A stretch of 37,547 nt of DNA, from contig SLMS01000129.1 in assembly GCA_007133495.1 (NCBI GenBank), positions 1 to 37,547 on the forward strand, written 5' to 3'. Numbering within the stretch: position 1 is the stretch's first letter; every line of letters begins with the position of its first letter. Positions 1 to 8,408 of this stretch are shown one piece after another. The translations under genes were made by a program, and so were the position numbers. The notes beneath the pieces are model-generated. The model ran no database searches, was not told where the DNA came from, and was given only the letters and a program-made list of their open reading frames with translations. This DNA is from Candidatus Sumerlaeota bacterium. Lineage in GTDB: Bacteria > Sumerlaeota > Sumerlaeia > SLMS01.

Positions 1-2
1 AC

Positions 3-101
3 GCCACGCCTGCCCGCCACGTCCGCGTCACGATGCTGTACAACAGCGCGAACGAAAGCACGCACCTTGTGGAGGTGCGCGTTTTCGATGCGGAGGAGTA
101 G
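3..101 (+). CDS. 3' end of an unidentified protein gene (partial)
   Basis: An open frame enters from the left edge and ends at the TAG at 99-101. The 32 visible residues end in ...HLVEVRVFDAEE and contain alternating hydrophobic residues (VRVTML, LVEVRVF), which suggests the last strands of a beta-sandwich domain. Too little remains to name a family. The frame is supported by its continuity and by the 189-bp gap before the next gene. Confidence 0.5.
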   Translation, partial: ATPARHVRVTMLYNSANESTHLVEVRVFDAEE

Positions 102-290
102 AAGGTTGGGACTTGATCCTGAGCTGAAACTTCGGACACCTTGTCAGCGTGGCGCGGATACGCGGGTTCAATTCCGTCAATCTGCACCTTGGGCATCAAC
201 CCATGGACGTCCACTCGCCCAGGCACGTTGCTCCGGCCAATGATCACACTCTTACTGGCCTCCCGGCCACCTCGAAAAGGAGCCATTTCC

Positions 291-1433
291 ATGCGTTTTT
301 CTGTATCTTTCACCGCCGCCGCGCTTGCCTGCGGGCTGCTGCTCTCCGGAGCGCCGGCCCAGACGCTTGAATGGACGGACGATCCGCCCAGCCTTGCGCC
401 GCTAATGCCCGCCGGAATCCAGATGAACGGCACCGCCGCGCTCACCATCGGGGGGCGCGAGTTCGTCTATATAATCGGGGGCAACAAGAGCACGGACGCC
501 GGGGGCGACACGACCGCGATTCACTACGCGCCCATGGAGGCCGGCCGGCCGGGCACCTGGCAGGAGGCCACAGCGCGGCTCGAACGCGGCGGCACCACCT
601 ACCACACCCGCAGCACGGTGAGCTTCGCCGGCCGTATATACGTTGTGGGCGGGCGACTCAACCAGGAGGGCGATTACAGCACTCCGTACAACGGCATCCG
701 CGTTTTCCTGCCGGAGGAAACCGGTGACATCACGGCGGAGAACGTCACGTACTACACTGGGGAAGCCGGCGGGATCGTGCCCGCGTCCGAACCGCCCCTG
801 GACCTGCTGGAGATGGCCGCCGTCGTCTCCGGAAGCAGGGTGCACCCGGGGGACGGCATTCTTTACGTCCTCGGCGGAGGGCTGGGGGACACGGAGAGCG
901 ACGCCGTCCGGAGCTTCCGTATAGACGGTGAGAGCGGGCGCATCGTGGGCGCCGGGCCGGGCCGGGAGCTGGCCTTCGCCTTCAAGCGGCTGGAGCCCCT
1001 GCCCGAGCCCACCGCCTTCCACCAGGCGGTACTGCACGAGGGGCGCATCTACGTGGCCGGGAACAATCCGCCATCAACGGCTGTTTACTACTCGGGGATT
1101 CTCGACGACGACACGCTCGGGCCGTGGGAGACCGCCAGCGCGCCGCTTCCCGAAGTGCGGCTGGACGCCGCCGCCGCGTCCTTCGATGGGGACCTTTACG
1201 TGCTCGGCGGCACGGCCGGCACGAACGCCGACACGCGCAACACGGTCTTCCGCGCGGTCTTCGGCGAGGACGGCGACATCGAGGCGTGGGAGGAGGACGC
1301 GCCGGTGCCGTTGGAGCCCGGCTTCCGCCGCGTGGGGGCGACGGTGACGCAGGAATCGCTGCTGATTATTGGTGGCCGGCGCAGCGACGACGGCTTCACC
1401 CCGTCGGTCCAAGTCGGAAGGCGGGTGGACTGA
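291..1433 (+). CDS. Secreted Kelch-repeat beta-propeller protein
   Basis: A 380-residue protein that begins with a signal peptide (MRFSVSFTAAALACGLLLSG, likely cleaved near APAQ, residues 21-24). The rest carries at least five Kelch-type blades, each with a hydrophobic strand followed by a Gly pair: IYVVGG, LYVLGG, IYVAGN, LYVLGG and LLIIGG. Kelch propellers are usually protein-protein or carbohydrate-binding scaffolds, and no catalytic residues can be assigned. The start at 291 is preferred over the upstream in-frame ATG at 141 because it gives a clean signal peptide and has a purine-rich AAAAGGAG about 8 bases upstream. It lies upstream of tRNA-Leu and has no obvious operon partner. The fold call is firm; the ligand is unknown. 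Confidence 0.85.
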   Translation: MRFSVSFTAAALACGLLLSGAPAQTLEWTDDPPSLAPLMPAGIQMNGTAALTIGGREFVYIIGGNKSTDAGGDTTAIHYAPMEAGRPGTWQEATARLERGGTTYHTRSTVSFAGRIYVVGGRLNQEGDYSTPYNGIRVFLPEETGDITAENVTYYTGEAGGIVPASEPPLDLLEMAAVVSGSRVHPGDGILYVLGGGLGDTESDAVRSFRIDGESGRIVGAGPGRELAFAFKRLEPLPEPTAFHQAVLHEGRIYVAGNNPPSTAVYYSGILDDDTLGPWETASAPLPEVRLDAAAASFDGDLYVLGGTAGTNADTRNTVFRAVFGEDGDIEAWEEDAPVPLEPGFRRVGATVTQESLLIIGGRRSDDGFTPSVQVGRRVD

Positions 1434-1493
1434 GGGGCGCTCCGGGCCAGTTGGGTTCCGTGGGAGAGGGCGCGCGGCTGGCCGCAAAAACCC

Positions 1494-1524
1494 TTGCACG
1501 GCGCCCCCCCGGCTGTCCCATATT
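1494..1524 (+). promoter_or_regulatory. Possible promoter for tRNA-Leu
   Basis: TTGCAC (1494-1499) and an AT-rich CATATT (1519-1524) stand out in an otherwise very GC-rich 108-bp gap just upstream of the tRNA. The 19-base spacing is longer than ideal and the match to sigma-70 boxes is weak. A similar CCATATTG occurs at 5263-5270 upstream of the glycosidase gene. This is tentative. Confidence 0.22.
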
Positions 1525-1541
1525 GCGCTTCCCGCGACGGT

Positions 1542-1629
1542 GCCGTCGTGGCGGAACTGGCAGACGCGCACGGTTCAGGTCCGTGTGGGCATAGCGCCCG
1601 TGGAGGTTCGACTCCTCTCGACGGCACCA
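1542..1629 (+). tRNA. tRNA-Leu (anticodon CAG)
   Basis: The acceptor stem pairs GCCGTCG (1542-1548) with CGACGGC (1619-1625), followed by discriminator A1626 and an encoded CCA at 1627-1629. The D arm is GCG/CGC. The anticodon stem CACGG/CCGTG encloses loop TTCAGGT, giving anticodon CAG at 1576-1578, which reads CUG leucine codons. A long variable arm (GGGC/GCCC) is typical of a class II tRNA such as Leu. The T arm has the GGTTCGACT signature. All parts of the cloverleaf are visible, so the call is strong. CUG is a heavily used Leu codon in this GC-rich sequence. Confidence 0.96.
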
Positions 1630-1864
1630 TTTTCCTCCGAACACAGCATTATTCGCCTGCATTGCCTGCTCCAACAGGCTTGAGGCCCGTTGGGTCTCTG
1701 CGGAGGTGCCACCGATGCGCGGGACCGCGCGGACGGAAAGGCTTCTGCATGGCTTTTCGCTCGGCACAAGCTGGTTGTGTCGCTCGCGATTCGCTGCCTG
1801 TTCGTGCGCGAGCCGCTGGCATGAACGCTGGACCGGGTCCGTGTCCCCCCTGGCTTCCTGGCTC
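1630..1864. other. 235-bp gap between tRNA-Leu and the P1 peptidase stop
   Basis: No credible gene is present. The region contains a few short hairpins, including GGCACAA/TTGTGTC around GCTGG (one G-U pair) near 1764-1782, but no named RNA family is recognised. It lies downstream of the tRNA on the plus strand and downstream of the peptidase on the minus strand, so it should hold the end signals of both. Confidence 0.4.
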
Positions 1865-2875
1865 CTATGAATCGAGAACCGTTCGTATAGACGGAACTGT
1901 TTTCCGCAGGCCCTTCACGGTGGGGGAGGCGTAGAGCGAGTCGAGAATCGCTTCCGCCGTGGCCCAGACGGCGGCGCGGAAGACGAGTGTCATGGTGGGG
2001 CCGTGTTCGGAGACGACTTCGCGGGTCTGGAGGACACCTTCGCCGCCCTCGCGGTAGGTGGTGGAGAAGGCGAGGGCGATGTCGCCGCTGCCGTGTCCGC
2101 CGGGGGAGCCCAGCAGCCCGATGGCCATGGGGGCGTGGCGCGCGACGCGTTTGAGCTGGTGGGGGAGGAGCGGCAGGTCGGTCGCCACGACCATGATGAG
2201 GGAGCCTTTCTGGCTCTCCTCCTCGCGGGGTTCCACGGCGAAGGAACGGTCCAGGCCGGGAATCCGCAGGTCGTTCCGTGTTCCGTAATTCGATAGAACC
2301 ATCGCGCCGACCGTGTATTTTTTGTTCTCGACCTCAATGACGCGGGAGGAGGAGCCGATTCCGCCCTTGAAACTATAACAAACCATGCCGGCACCGGCGC
2401 CAACGCTGCCAACAGGGAAGTCCTCCACGGCATCTTCGTAGGCAATCTCCGCCATTTCGGGCGTGACGGCCATTGCCGCGATGTCGCTCAGCTCGCTGTC
2501 GTTGCACTCCAGGATGACGGGGTTGTAGCTGCGCAGGCCGGGTTTTTCCTTTATGGCGAGCCGGACCGCCCCGTCGTCCACAGTACCGGTGGACAGGGTG
2601 TTCGCGAAAAACACCGGGCTCTGCATCGTCCCGACTTCCTCCACCTGAATCAGCCCGATGGATTTTCCGAACGCGTTGAGCACGGCGTATTCCGCGGCGA
2701 CGGGACGCGCCAGAACGTCCTCGATGCGCAGGACGCTGACGCCCGTACGGAGGATGTGCGGCTCGTCCTCGATGACCGTATGGTGACCCACGGTGAGCCC
2801 GGCCACGTCGGTGATTTTGTTCAGGCTGCCGCATGGCAGCCCGTCCGGCAGTTGGTGATAGTCTCGAAATCTCAT
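1865..2875 (-). CDS. P1 family (DmpA/S58-type) aminopeptidase
   Basis: A 336-residue protein of the DmpA/P1 family (MEROPS S58), N-terminal-nucleophile hydrolases that self-cleave to expose a catalytic serine. The cleavage site is visible as Gly224-Ser225 in KGSLIMVVATDLPL, the family signature around the nucleophile. Upstream are VLSNYGTRNDL (Asn196), which matches the conserved oxyanion/substrate region, and the N-terminal ITDVAGLTVGH motif. Relatives cleave N-terminal residues, including D-amino acids or beta-peptides; the substrate here is unknown. It lies 78 bp downstream of dxr on the same strand. No signal peptide is seen, so it is probably cytoplasmic. Confidence 0.9.
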   Translation of the reverse strand: MRFRDYHQLPDGLPCGSLNKITDVAGLTVGHHTVIEDEPHILRTGVSVLRIEDVLARPVAAEYAVLNAFGKSIGLIQVEEVGTMQSPVFFANTLSTGTVDDGAVRLAIKEKPGLRSYNPVILECNDSELSDIAAMAVTPEMAEIAYEDAVEDFPVGSVGAGAGMVCYSFKGGIGSSSRVIEVENKKYTVGAMVLSNYGTRNDLRIPGLDRSFAVEPREEESQKGSLIMVVATDLPLLPHQLKRVARHAPMAIGLLGSPGGHGSGDIALAFSTTYREGGEGVLQTREVVSEHGPTMTLVFRAAVWATAEAILDSLYASPTVKGLRKTVPSIRTVLDS

Positions 2876-2953
2876 CGTGAACCCCGATTTTGAAATGGTG
2901 GAACTGACCGTACAGTTGCAAAGTGCATGACCAACCGGCGAAGGCGGCAGCCC

Positions 2954-4165
2954 CTAGCCCCGGGCAAGCTCCCCCGCCAGGGCTGCGGCCTGCTTCCGCG
3001 TGCGTTGATCCCATTCGCGGAGGTTTTCCAGCGGTGGGTGGGATTCGGGCTCGTGCTGCTCCATGACGCGGCGCAGCAAGCGCGGAATTGCGCCGCAGGG
3101 AATCTCTCCGCGCAGGTGTAATTCCACCGCCACTTCGTTCGCGGCGTTGAGCACGCAGGGGGCGCTGCCACCGGCACGGCCCGCATCGTAGGCCATCTGG
3201 AGGCACGGAAAGCGTTCAAGGTCGGGCGCATCGAAAGTGAGGCTTCCGAGCCTTGCAAAATCGACCGGGTCCGCCTCGGCGGCGAGCCGCTCGGGATATG
3301 TCAGCACGTACTGAATGGGCAGGCGCATGTCTGTCGGTCCGAGCTGCGCGAGCACCGAACGGTCCTCGAATTCCACCATCGAATGCAGAACCGACTGCGG
3401 ATGTATGACAACCTCTATTTTTTCGTACGGTATATCAAAAAGGTGATGCGCTTCGATGACCTCGAAGCCCTTGTTCATGAGCGTGGCCGAATCGACGGTG
3501 ATCTTGCGTCCCATTTCCCAGGTGGGATGGCGGAGCGTCTCCTCGGCTGTGGCCCGGGCGATTTCCCCCGCGGTTGAATTGCGGAAGGGGCCGCCGCTGC
3601 ACGTGAGGATCATGCGGCGGACGGCGGCCGGGTCCGCGCCGCGCAGGCACTGGTGGATGGCGTTGTGTTCGCTGTCCACGGGGAGAATGGCGACGCCGGC
3701 GCGGCGGGCTGCTTCGGTGATAAGGTGGCCGCCGCAGACAAGCGCCTCCTTGTTGGCGAGGGCGATGGTCTTTCCGGCCGTGATGGCGGCGAGGGCGGGC
3801 TCGAGCCCCGTCCAGCCGACGGTGGCGACCAGCACGAGGTCCGCCTCCGGCAGCGCTGCCACCTCCAGCAGCCCCGGCGCGCCGGAGAGCAGCCGGCCGC
3901 GCCAGCGCCCGCCGAGCAGCCTCTGCAGCTCCTCCGCCCCGCCGCCGTTCATCACGTGCACTGCGGCGGGCTGGAACTCCTCCACCTGCCGGGCGAGCAG
4001 CGGCAGGTTTGTGCCGCCTGCGCTGAGTGCCTCCACGTGCACCCGGCCGGCGAGCGCGCGCACCACCGAGAGCGTCTGCGTGCCGATCGAGCCGGTGCTC
4101 CCCAGCAGCACAAGCCGTCTGGGCGATGCGGAGGAAGGCGTGGAGGGAGAGGTGGGCGCGATCAT
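2954..4165 (-). CDS. dxr: 1-deoxy-D-xylulose 5-phosphate reductoisomerase
   Basis: A 403-residue enzyme that converts DXP to 2-C-methyl-D-erythritol 4-phosphate with NADPH, the committed step of the MEP isoprenoid pathway. The N-terminal dinucleotide-binding motif GSTGSIG is at residues 22-28. Metal and substrate residues appear in LPVDSEHNAI (Asp164, Glu166) and in NKGFEVIEAHHLF (Glu235). The HPQSVLHSMVEF block is also typical, and the length is normal. The start at 4165 leaves a short 15-residue leader before the Rossmann fold. It is divergent from the methyltransferase gene and upstream of the P1 peptidase. Ile codons are unusual here: three ATA codons cluster within about 12 residues near 3400-3440, where ATC dominates elsewhere. 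Confidence 0.96.
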   Translation of the reverse strand: MIAPTSPSTPSSASPRRLVLLGSTGSIGTQTLSVVRALAGRVHVEALSAGGTNLPLLARQVEEFQPAAVHVMNGGGAEELQRLLGGRWRGRLLSGAPGLLEVAALPEADLVLVATVGWTGLEPALAAITAGKTIALANKEALVCGGHLITEAARRAGVAILPVDSEHNAIHQCLRGADPAAVRRMILTCSGGPFRNSTAGEIARATAEETLRHPTWEMGRKITVDSATLMNKGFEVIEAHHLFDIPYEKIEVVIHPQSVLHSMVEFEDRSVLAQLGPTDMRLPIQYVLTYPERLAAEADPVDFARLGSLTFDAPDLERFPCLQMAYDAGRAGGSAPCVLNAANEVAVELHLRGEIPCGAIPRLLRRVMEQHEPESHPPLENLREWDQRTRKQAAALAGELARG

Positions 4166-4353
4166 GGTCCTGCCCGGAAGAACAACGCCCGGGCGGCGGG
4201 GTCAATCCGGGGGTTCGGGTGGTGCGCGTGCTCACTCGGCTCACGGGGCCCGTTCGCCCGGAATCACAGCAGCCCATCCGGCTTGACCGTCCGCGGCACC
4301 GGCCCATCCTGCAGGGCAGCGGCACGGTCAAAACGCCGGGCGAGGTCACGTTG

Positions 4354-5232
4354 ATGCTCGATATTCATTTTGGCGACAACCTGGAGGTGCTCCGGAGCTT
4401 CCCGGACAGGCACTTCAACCTCATCTACATAGACCCGCCGTTCAACACCGGCAAGGCGCAGGCCCGCACGGCCCTCCGCACCGTCCGCGACGAGCAGGGC
4501 GACCGGACCGGATTCCAGAACAAGCGTTACAGAACCATCAAGGTTGGCACGAAGTCCTTCGCCGACGTGCACGACGATTATCTGGAGTTCCTCCGCCCGC
4601 GGCTGGAGGAGGCGCACCGGGTCCTGAAGGACAACGGCTCATTCTTCCTTCATATAGACTATCGCGAAGTGCATTATTGCAAGGTGCTGCTCGATGGCAT
4701 TTTCGGGAGGGAATCGTTCATCAACGAAATAATCTGGTCGTACGACTACGGGGCGCGTGCCACAAAGCGCTGGTCTCCCAAGCACGACAACATTCTCTGG
4801 TACGCAAAGGACCCCGCCAATTATACATATCGTTATGAGGACATTGACCGCATTCCCTACATGGCTCCCGGGCTTGTCGGTCCCGAAAAAGCCAAGCGCG
4901 GGAAGACTCCCACCGACACGTGGTGGAACACCATTGTCAGCCCGAATGGAAAGGAGAAGACCGGCTATCCGACGCAGAAGCCTCTCGCAATCCTCCGGCG
5001 TATAGTCCGGGTGCATTCCAACCCGGGAGACCGGCTGCTGGATTTCTTTGCCGGGAGCGGCACCTTCGGAGAGGCCGCCGTCCGCGAGGGTCGGTCCTGC
5101 ACACTGGTGGACAACAATGCCGAGGCGATGGAAGTCATGGCGAAGCGGCTTTCCTTCGCCAATCCCTTGTGGCACAATTACGCGCGTGCAGCCGAAGCTC
5201 CGCCCGCGCCGCGGACCACCCCTGCCGCCTGA
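4354..5232 (+). CDS. Site-specific DNA methyltransferase, beta class (amino-methylating)
   Basis: A 292-residue SAM-dependent DNA methyltransferase of the N6-adenine/N4-cytosine group. The catalytic motif IV DPPF is at residues 27-30, then a variable middle likely to hold target recognition (about 110-200). It is followed by TGYPTQKP (203-210) and the SAM-binding motif I DFFAGSGT (230-237). Motif IV preceding motif I defines the beta class. An in-frame ORF extends upstream to 4027, but that extension overlaps dxr and is Arg/Pro-rich shadow sequence; ATG 4354 (or TTG 4351) starts directly at the conserved MLDIHFGDNLEVL. No restriction endonuclase gene is adjacent, so it appears solitary. The target sequence cannot be read from the protein. 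Confidence 0.92.
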   Translation: MLDIHFGDNLEVLRSFPDRHFNLIYIDPPFNTGKAQARTALRTVRDEQGDRTGFQNKRYRTIKVGTKSFADVHDDYLEFLRPRLEEAHRVLKDNGSFFLHIDYREVHYCKVLLDGIFGRESFINEIIWSYDYGARATKRWSPKHDNILWYAKDPANYTYRYEDIDRIPYMAPGLVGPEKAKRGKTPTDTWWNTIVSPNGKEKTGYPTQKPLAILRRIVRVHSNPGDRLLDFFAGSGTFGEAAVREGRSCTLVDNNAEAMEVMAKRLSFANPLWHNYARAAEAPPAPRTTPAA

Positions 5233-5339
5233 GGGCACCCCCGGCCGTGCCGTGCCCGACTTCCATATTGCCTCAAGCACCCCCCCGGCGGACCCTCTTC
5301 TGCGGACGAGGTCCAAACCACAGGAGGCAGGGTGACATC

Positions 5340-7814
5340 ATGAACAGACTCATCGCGGCATTGGTGGGAGCCGTACTTTGCACCGCGGCGGGGCTCCTCC
5401 CCGCGGAGCAACTCGCTCCCGGCGCCGACTACTTCACCATCCGCACGGATCACCCGAACGACGTGTTCGTGGTGAAGTTCGACCGTTCGCAGCCGGACCT
5501 GGAGCTGGCCCAGGGCTGGTCGCAGGGGCGCCGCAGCGCCACCACCAAGGAAGTCCTCACCGGCATCGTCAGCCGCTACGACGATCCGCCGGAGTTCGAC
5601 GTGCTGGCCGGCATCAACGCCTCGTTCTTCGGCAGCGGCAACGAAATCATCGGCAACCTGGCCACCGGGGCCAACTACGTGCAGTTCCCCGACTCCGGCC
5701 GCAACTGGCCCGTCTTCGCCTACAACGACCCGGGGGACATGTTCATCACCATCAACCCGGCGCTGACGGACCGGCGCCTGCACTTCGCTGATTCGTCCAG
5801 CATCAATATAGACATGCTGAACGAAACGCGGCTGGGCGACACGCTCGTGATGTACACGCGCGACTGGGGGCCGACCACGGCCACGGCGTTCGAGGCGGTG
5901 GAGGTCGTCATCGAGGACGTGAACTTCCCCATGCGGCTCGGCAAGCGCATGACCGGCACGGTGACCCAGGTGCGCACGGGCTCCGATTCCGTCGCCAGCC
6001 CGATCCCCGAAGGCGGGGTGGTGCTCTCCGCGCGGGACGGCAAGGCGGACACGCTGCTGGACAAGGTGAGCGTGGGGGACGAGCTGTCCTGGCGCTTCCG
6101 CCTGGCGGACCCGCTCTACAACAACTCGCGCATGCTGGTGGACGGCGCCGGGTGGATCCTGCGCGACGGGTCCGCCCCCACCGAGACGTGGAACTTCAGC
6201 TCCGGCTTCATGGGCCGGCACCCGCGGACGCTGCTGGCGTGGAACGACACGCACGGCTTCCTGATCGTCGTGGACGGCCGCTCCTCGCAGAGCGTCGGCA
6301 TGTCCTTCCAGGAAATGGCGGCCTTCTGCCGCGATGAACTCGGCGCCACCGACGCCATCAACCTCGACGGCGGCGGGTCCAGCACCATGGTGGCGGACGG
6401 CACGCTGCGCAACAACCCCTCCGGCGGGGCCCAGCGCGCGCTGCCGAATGCCGTCCTGCTCGTGCGGCGCGACCGCGCGGAACCGCTGGAAGAGGAAACC
6501 GACGCCTTCCCGCCCGAGGGCCGGCAGCTCTCCTGGGACGACAAGTTCACCCCAAACCCCGTGCAGGAGTTTTCCCCCGCATCGCCCGAGGGCGACGGCC
6601 ATGTGATGGTCGTGGAGGACCCCTCCGGCGGCTTCGAGGTGGCCCGCGCCGGCAACCGCTGGGACCGCGACTACTTCGCCGAGGCCTGGGTGTACCTGGA
6701 CCACCGGCCGGAGGAGGCGGATGAGGGGTTCGAGCGGTCCGGCATCTTCGTCTATGATCAGGGCCAGGGTGCCTTCGATTCGGACCGCTTCGGCGGCGGG
6801 AACAACTACCTCATGACCTTCGACAGCCACACCGGGGAGATCACCGCCGGCAAGACGGAGGACGGCGTGGTGACCAATTTCCTCGCGGACACGCTGGCCA
6901 TCGAGGAGTCCGGCTGGCACCACTTCCGCATCGTGGCGGCGGACTGCCAGGTGGCCTACTACCTGGACGGCGAACTCATCGTCCAGCGGGAGGACGGCAC
7001 CTTCTCCCACGGCACCGCTGGGGTTGGCTATCATGGCTACTTCGACGACACGGCGCTCCAGCGCGGCGCCCGGGTGGACAACTTCCGCTGGGGCAGGGCC
7101 GAAGCACCGGCCCGCACGGACAAGGTGATCTTCGAGGACAATTTCGAGGACTACGCCACCGACAGCGACGTCCTCAGCCCGGACGAATGGTCCGCCTTCA
7201 CCGGTGACATGCAGCTCTCCACGGAGGGCGAGTCGCACTCCGGCACCAACGCCATCCACCAACCGGAGATGACCAACAGCCGGCTGCTCGGCGGCCATGC
7301 CCCGGTCAGCCCGGCGGACATCACGGAGTGCACGCCGCTGGCCGTTTCCGTCATGTATTACGACGCGGACGCGGGCCAGCAATCCATCCCCGGCACGGGC
7401 ATCCGCACGGGGCTTTCCTACGGGCATTTCGAGGAGGGCGTGTGGGGCGGCGGCGATTTCGACAACTTCCTCTCCATCGGCATGCACCACCAGACCGCGG
7501 AGGGGCACTACTCGGGGCGCGTCGTCCGGGGCGGCAACGGCTGGAGCGCCTTCGACGGCACCGGCAGCGCAGCGTATATACCCCGCCAGACCGGCTGGCG
7601 GGAGATGACCATCCGCATTTTTCCCGATGAAGTGCGCTTCTACGTGGACGGCGTCCTCGCCAACACCGACACCTACGATTCCGTTGCGGAATGGAACAGC
7701 ATGAGGCTGGGGAGCTTGACCGCGGGGAACGATCTGCTGGAGGTTTTCTTCGACGACTTCCGCGTCGCCCTTGAAGGCGCCCGATCCATCCAGGACGCCT
7801 GGGCGATGTACTGA
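5340..7814 (+). CDS. Secreted NAGPA-type phosphodiester glycosidase with LamG-like C-terminal domains
   Basis: An 824-residue exported protein with a signal peptide at about residues 1-22. Residues about 30-380 form a phosphodiester glycosidase domain (the family of the uncovering enzyme NAGPA). Its landmarks are GINASFF (91-97), the VVDGRSSQSVGMSFQEMAAF block (310-329) and NLDGGGSSTM (341-350) followed by PSGGAQRALPNA. Family members hydrolyse sugar-phosphodiester bonds; YigE/NagPA-like bacterial homologues act on envelope or extracellular glycans. Residues about 395-580 and 590-824 look like two concanavalin/LamG-like beta-sandwiches (WHHFRIVAADCQVAYYLDG, REMTIRIFPDEVRFYVDG), probably glycan binding. 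The start at 5340 is fixed by AGGAGG at 5322-5327 and the signal peptide. The gene stands alone. Confidence 0.85.
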   Translation: MNRLIAALVGAVLCTAAGLLPAEQLAPGADYFTIRTDHPNDVFVVKFDRSQPDLELAQGWSQGRRSATTKEVLTGIVSRYDDPPEFDVLAGINASFFGSGNEIIGNLATGANYVQFPDSGRNWPVFAYNDPGDMFITINPALTDRRLHFADSSSINIDMLNETRLGDTLVMYTRDWGPTTATAFEAVEVVIEDVNFPMRLGKRMTGTVTQVRTGSDSVASPIPEGGVVLSARDGKADTLLDKVSVGDELSWRFRLADPLYNNSRMLVDGAGWILRDGSAPTETWNFSSGFMGRHPRTLLAWNDTHGFLIVVDGRSSQSVGMSFQEMAAFCRDELGATDAINLDGGGSSTMVADGTLRNNPSGGAQRALPNAVLLVRRDRAEPLEEETDAFPPEGRQLSWDDKFTPNPVQEFSPASPEGDGHVMVVEDPSGGFEVARAGNRWDRDYFAEAWVYLDHRPEEADEGFERSGIFVYDQGQGAFDSDRFGGGNNYLMTFDSHTGEITAGKTEDGVVTNFLADTLAIEESGWHHFRIVAADCQVAYYLDGELIVQREDGTFSHGTAGVGYHGYFDDTALQRGARVDNFRWGRAEAPARTDKVIFEDNFEDYATDSDVLSPDEWSAFTGDMQLSTEGESHSGTNAIHQPEMTNSRLLGGHAPVSPADITECTPLAVSVMYYDADAGQQSIPGTGIRTGLSYGHFEEGVWGGGDFDNFLSIGMHHQTAEGHYSGRVVRGGNGWSAFDGTGSAAYIPRQTGWREMTIRIFPDEVRFYVDGVLANTDTYDSVAEWNSMRLGSLTAGNDLLEVFFDDFRVALEGARSIQDAWAMY

Positions 7815-7849
7815 GGGGCTGCGCCGCCCGACCCGCTACTGCAGGACGT

Positions 7850-7985
7850 TTTCATTGCCGCAGTCTCTTCGTTGCGCTGCGGTCTGGGGCCTCGGTCATG
7901 TACGAAGGTACACTCCGCTTCGGCCCTCGCCTTGCGGCGCCTCGATCCTGGCGCCAAGCAGAACGCCCTGTCAGCCCGCTACCGG
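7850..7985. repeat. Structured intergenic element, possible dispersed repeat
   Basis: Most of the 308-bp gap between the glycosidase and the coiled-coil gene (7815-8122) has no credible coding frame but holds three nested inverted repeats. CCGCAG (7858-7863) pairs with CTGCGG (7877-7882), TGTAC (7899-7903) with GTACA (7908-7912) around GAAG, and GGCGCC (7936-7941) with GGCGCC (7950-7955). The composition and the paired GTAC motif recall dispersed extragenic repeats I have seen in unrelated bacterial genomes. That resemblance comes from memory and is unverified. An RNA gene or leader is the alternative. Confidence 0.35.
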
Positions 7986-8122
7986 ACTTTGAGAACACCC
8001 TTCCCGCTATTGCCCCCGTCGGCGCTTTGGGGCGGATTTTCGGGCACGATCTGCTTGCCATGCGGGGGGTGTTCGCCCCAACCTTCCCCCCGCGGTCGAT
8101 TGCCCCCGGGAGAGGCCCCACC

Positions 8123-8407
8123 ATGAGCGACGGCAAGAATCTGCTGAACATGATCCAGACGAGGCTCAAGGAGAAGGAGGAGCTGATCGGCCGGCTCAAT
8201 GCCCGCATTGAGGAGCTGGAGGCGAAGGTCCCCTCCGAGGAGGAGGCAGCCGAGAAGGAGGCCGTGATCCGCGAGCAGATGGAACAGATTCACGAGCTGA
8301 CGGACAAGGTTGCCGGCATGGAAGGGAAGCTCAAGGAGGCGGAGGAGAACCTGCGTGAGTTCGACAGTTTGCAGAGCCAGCTCAAGGAGTTGCTCGGGGA
8401 GGCGTGA
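8123..8407 (+). CDS. Small coiled-coil protein, function unknown
   Basis: A 94-residue, highly charged protein without Cys or membrane segments. From about residue 10 to the end it is a continuous heptad pattern rich in Glu, Lys, Leu and Ile (LKEKEELIGRLNARIEELEAKV, then EAVIREQMEQIHELTDKV), so a long alpha-helical coiled coil is expected. A longer in-frame ORF runs back to 7898, but ATG 8123 is preferred because GGGAGAGG lies at 8109-8116 and the upstream residues are Pro/Arg-rich shadow sequence. It is the first gene of a compact operon: the next start codon follows its stop after one base. I do not recognise a family. Confidence 0.75.
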   Translation: MSDGKNLLNMIQTRLKEKEELIGRLNARIEELEAKVPSEEEAAEKEAVIREQMEQIHELTDKVAGMEGKLKEAEENLREFDSLQSQLKELLGEA

Positions 8408-8408
8408 T

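Noticed and set aside
1764-1782. Small hairpin near the tRNA considered as part of an SRP-like RNA
   Set aside because: The conserved GGAA and GCA loops of SRP RNA are absent.
1494-1934. 146-residue plus-strand ORF over the tRNA
   Set aside because: It crosses the tRNA-Leu gene and has no family features.
4027-4353. Upstream extension of the methyltransferase ORF
   Set aside because: The extension overlaps dxr on the other strand, is Arg/Pro-rich and precedes the conserved N-terminus.
5178-7508. 776-residue minus-strand ORF opposite the glycosidase
   Set aside because: It is Val/His/Arg-rich antisense sequence without a family motif; the plus-strand frame has a signal peptide and the glycosidase motifs.
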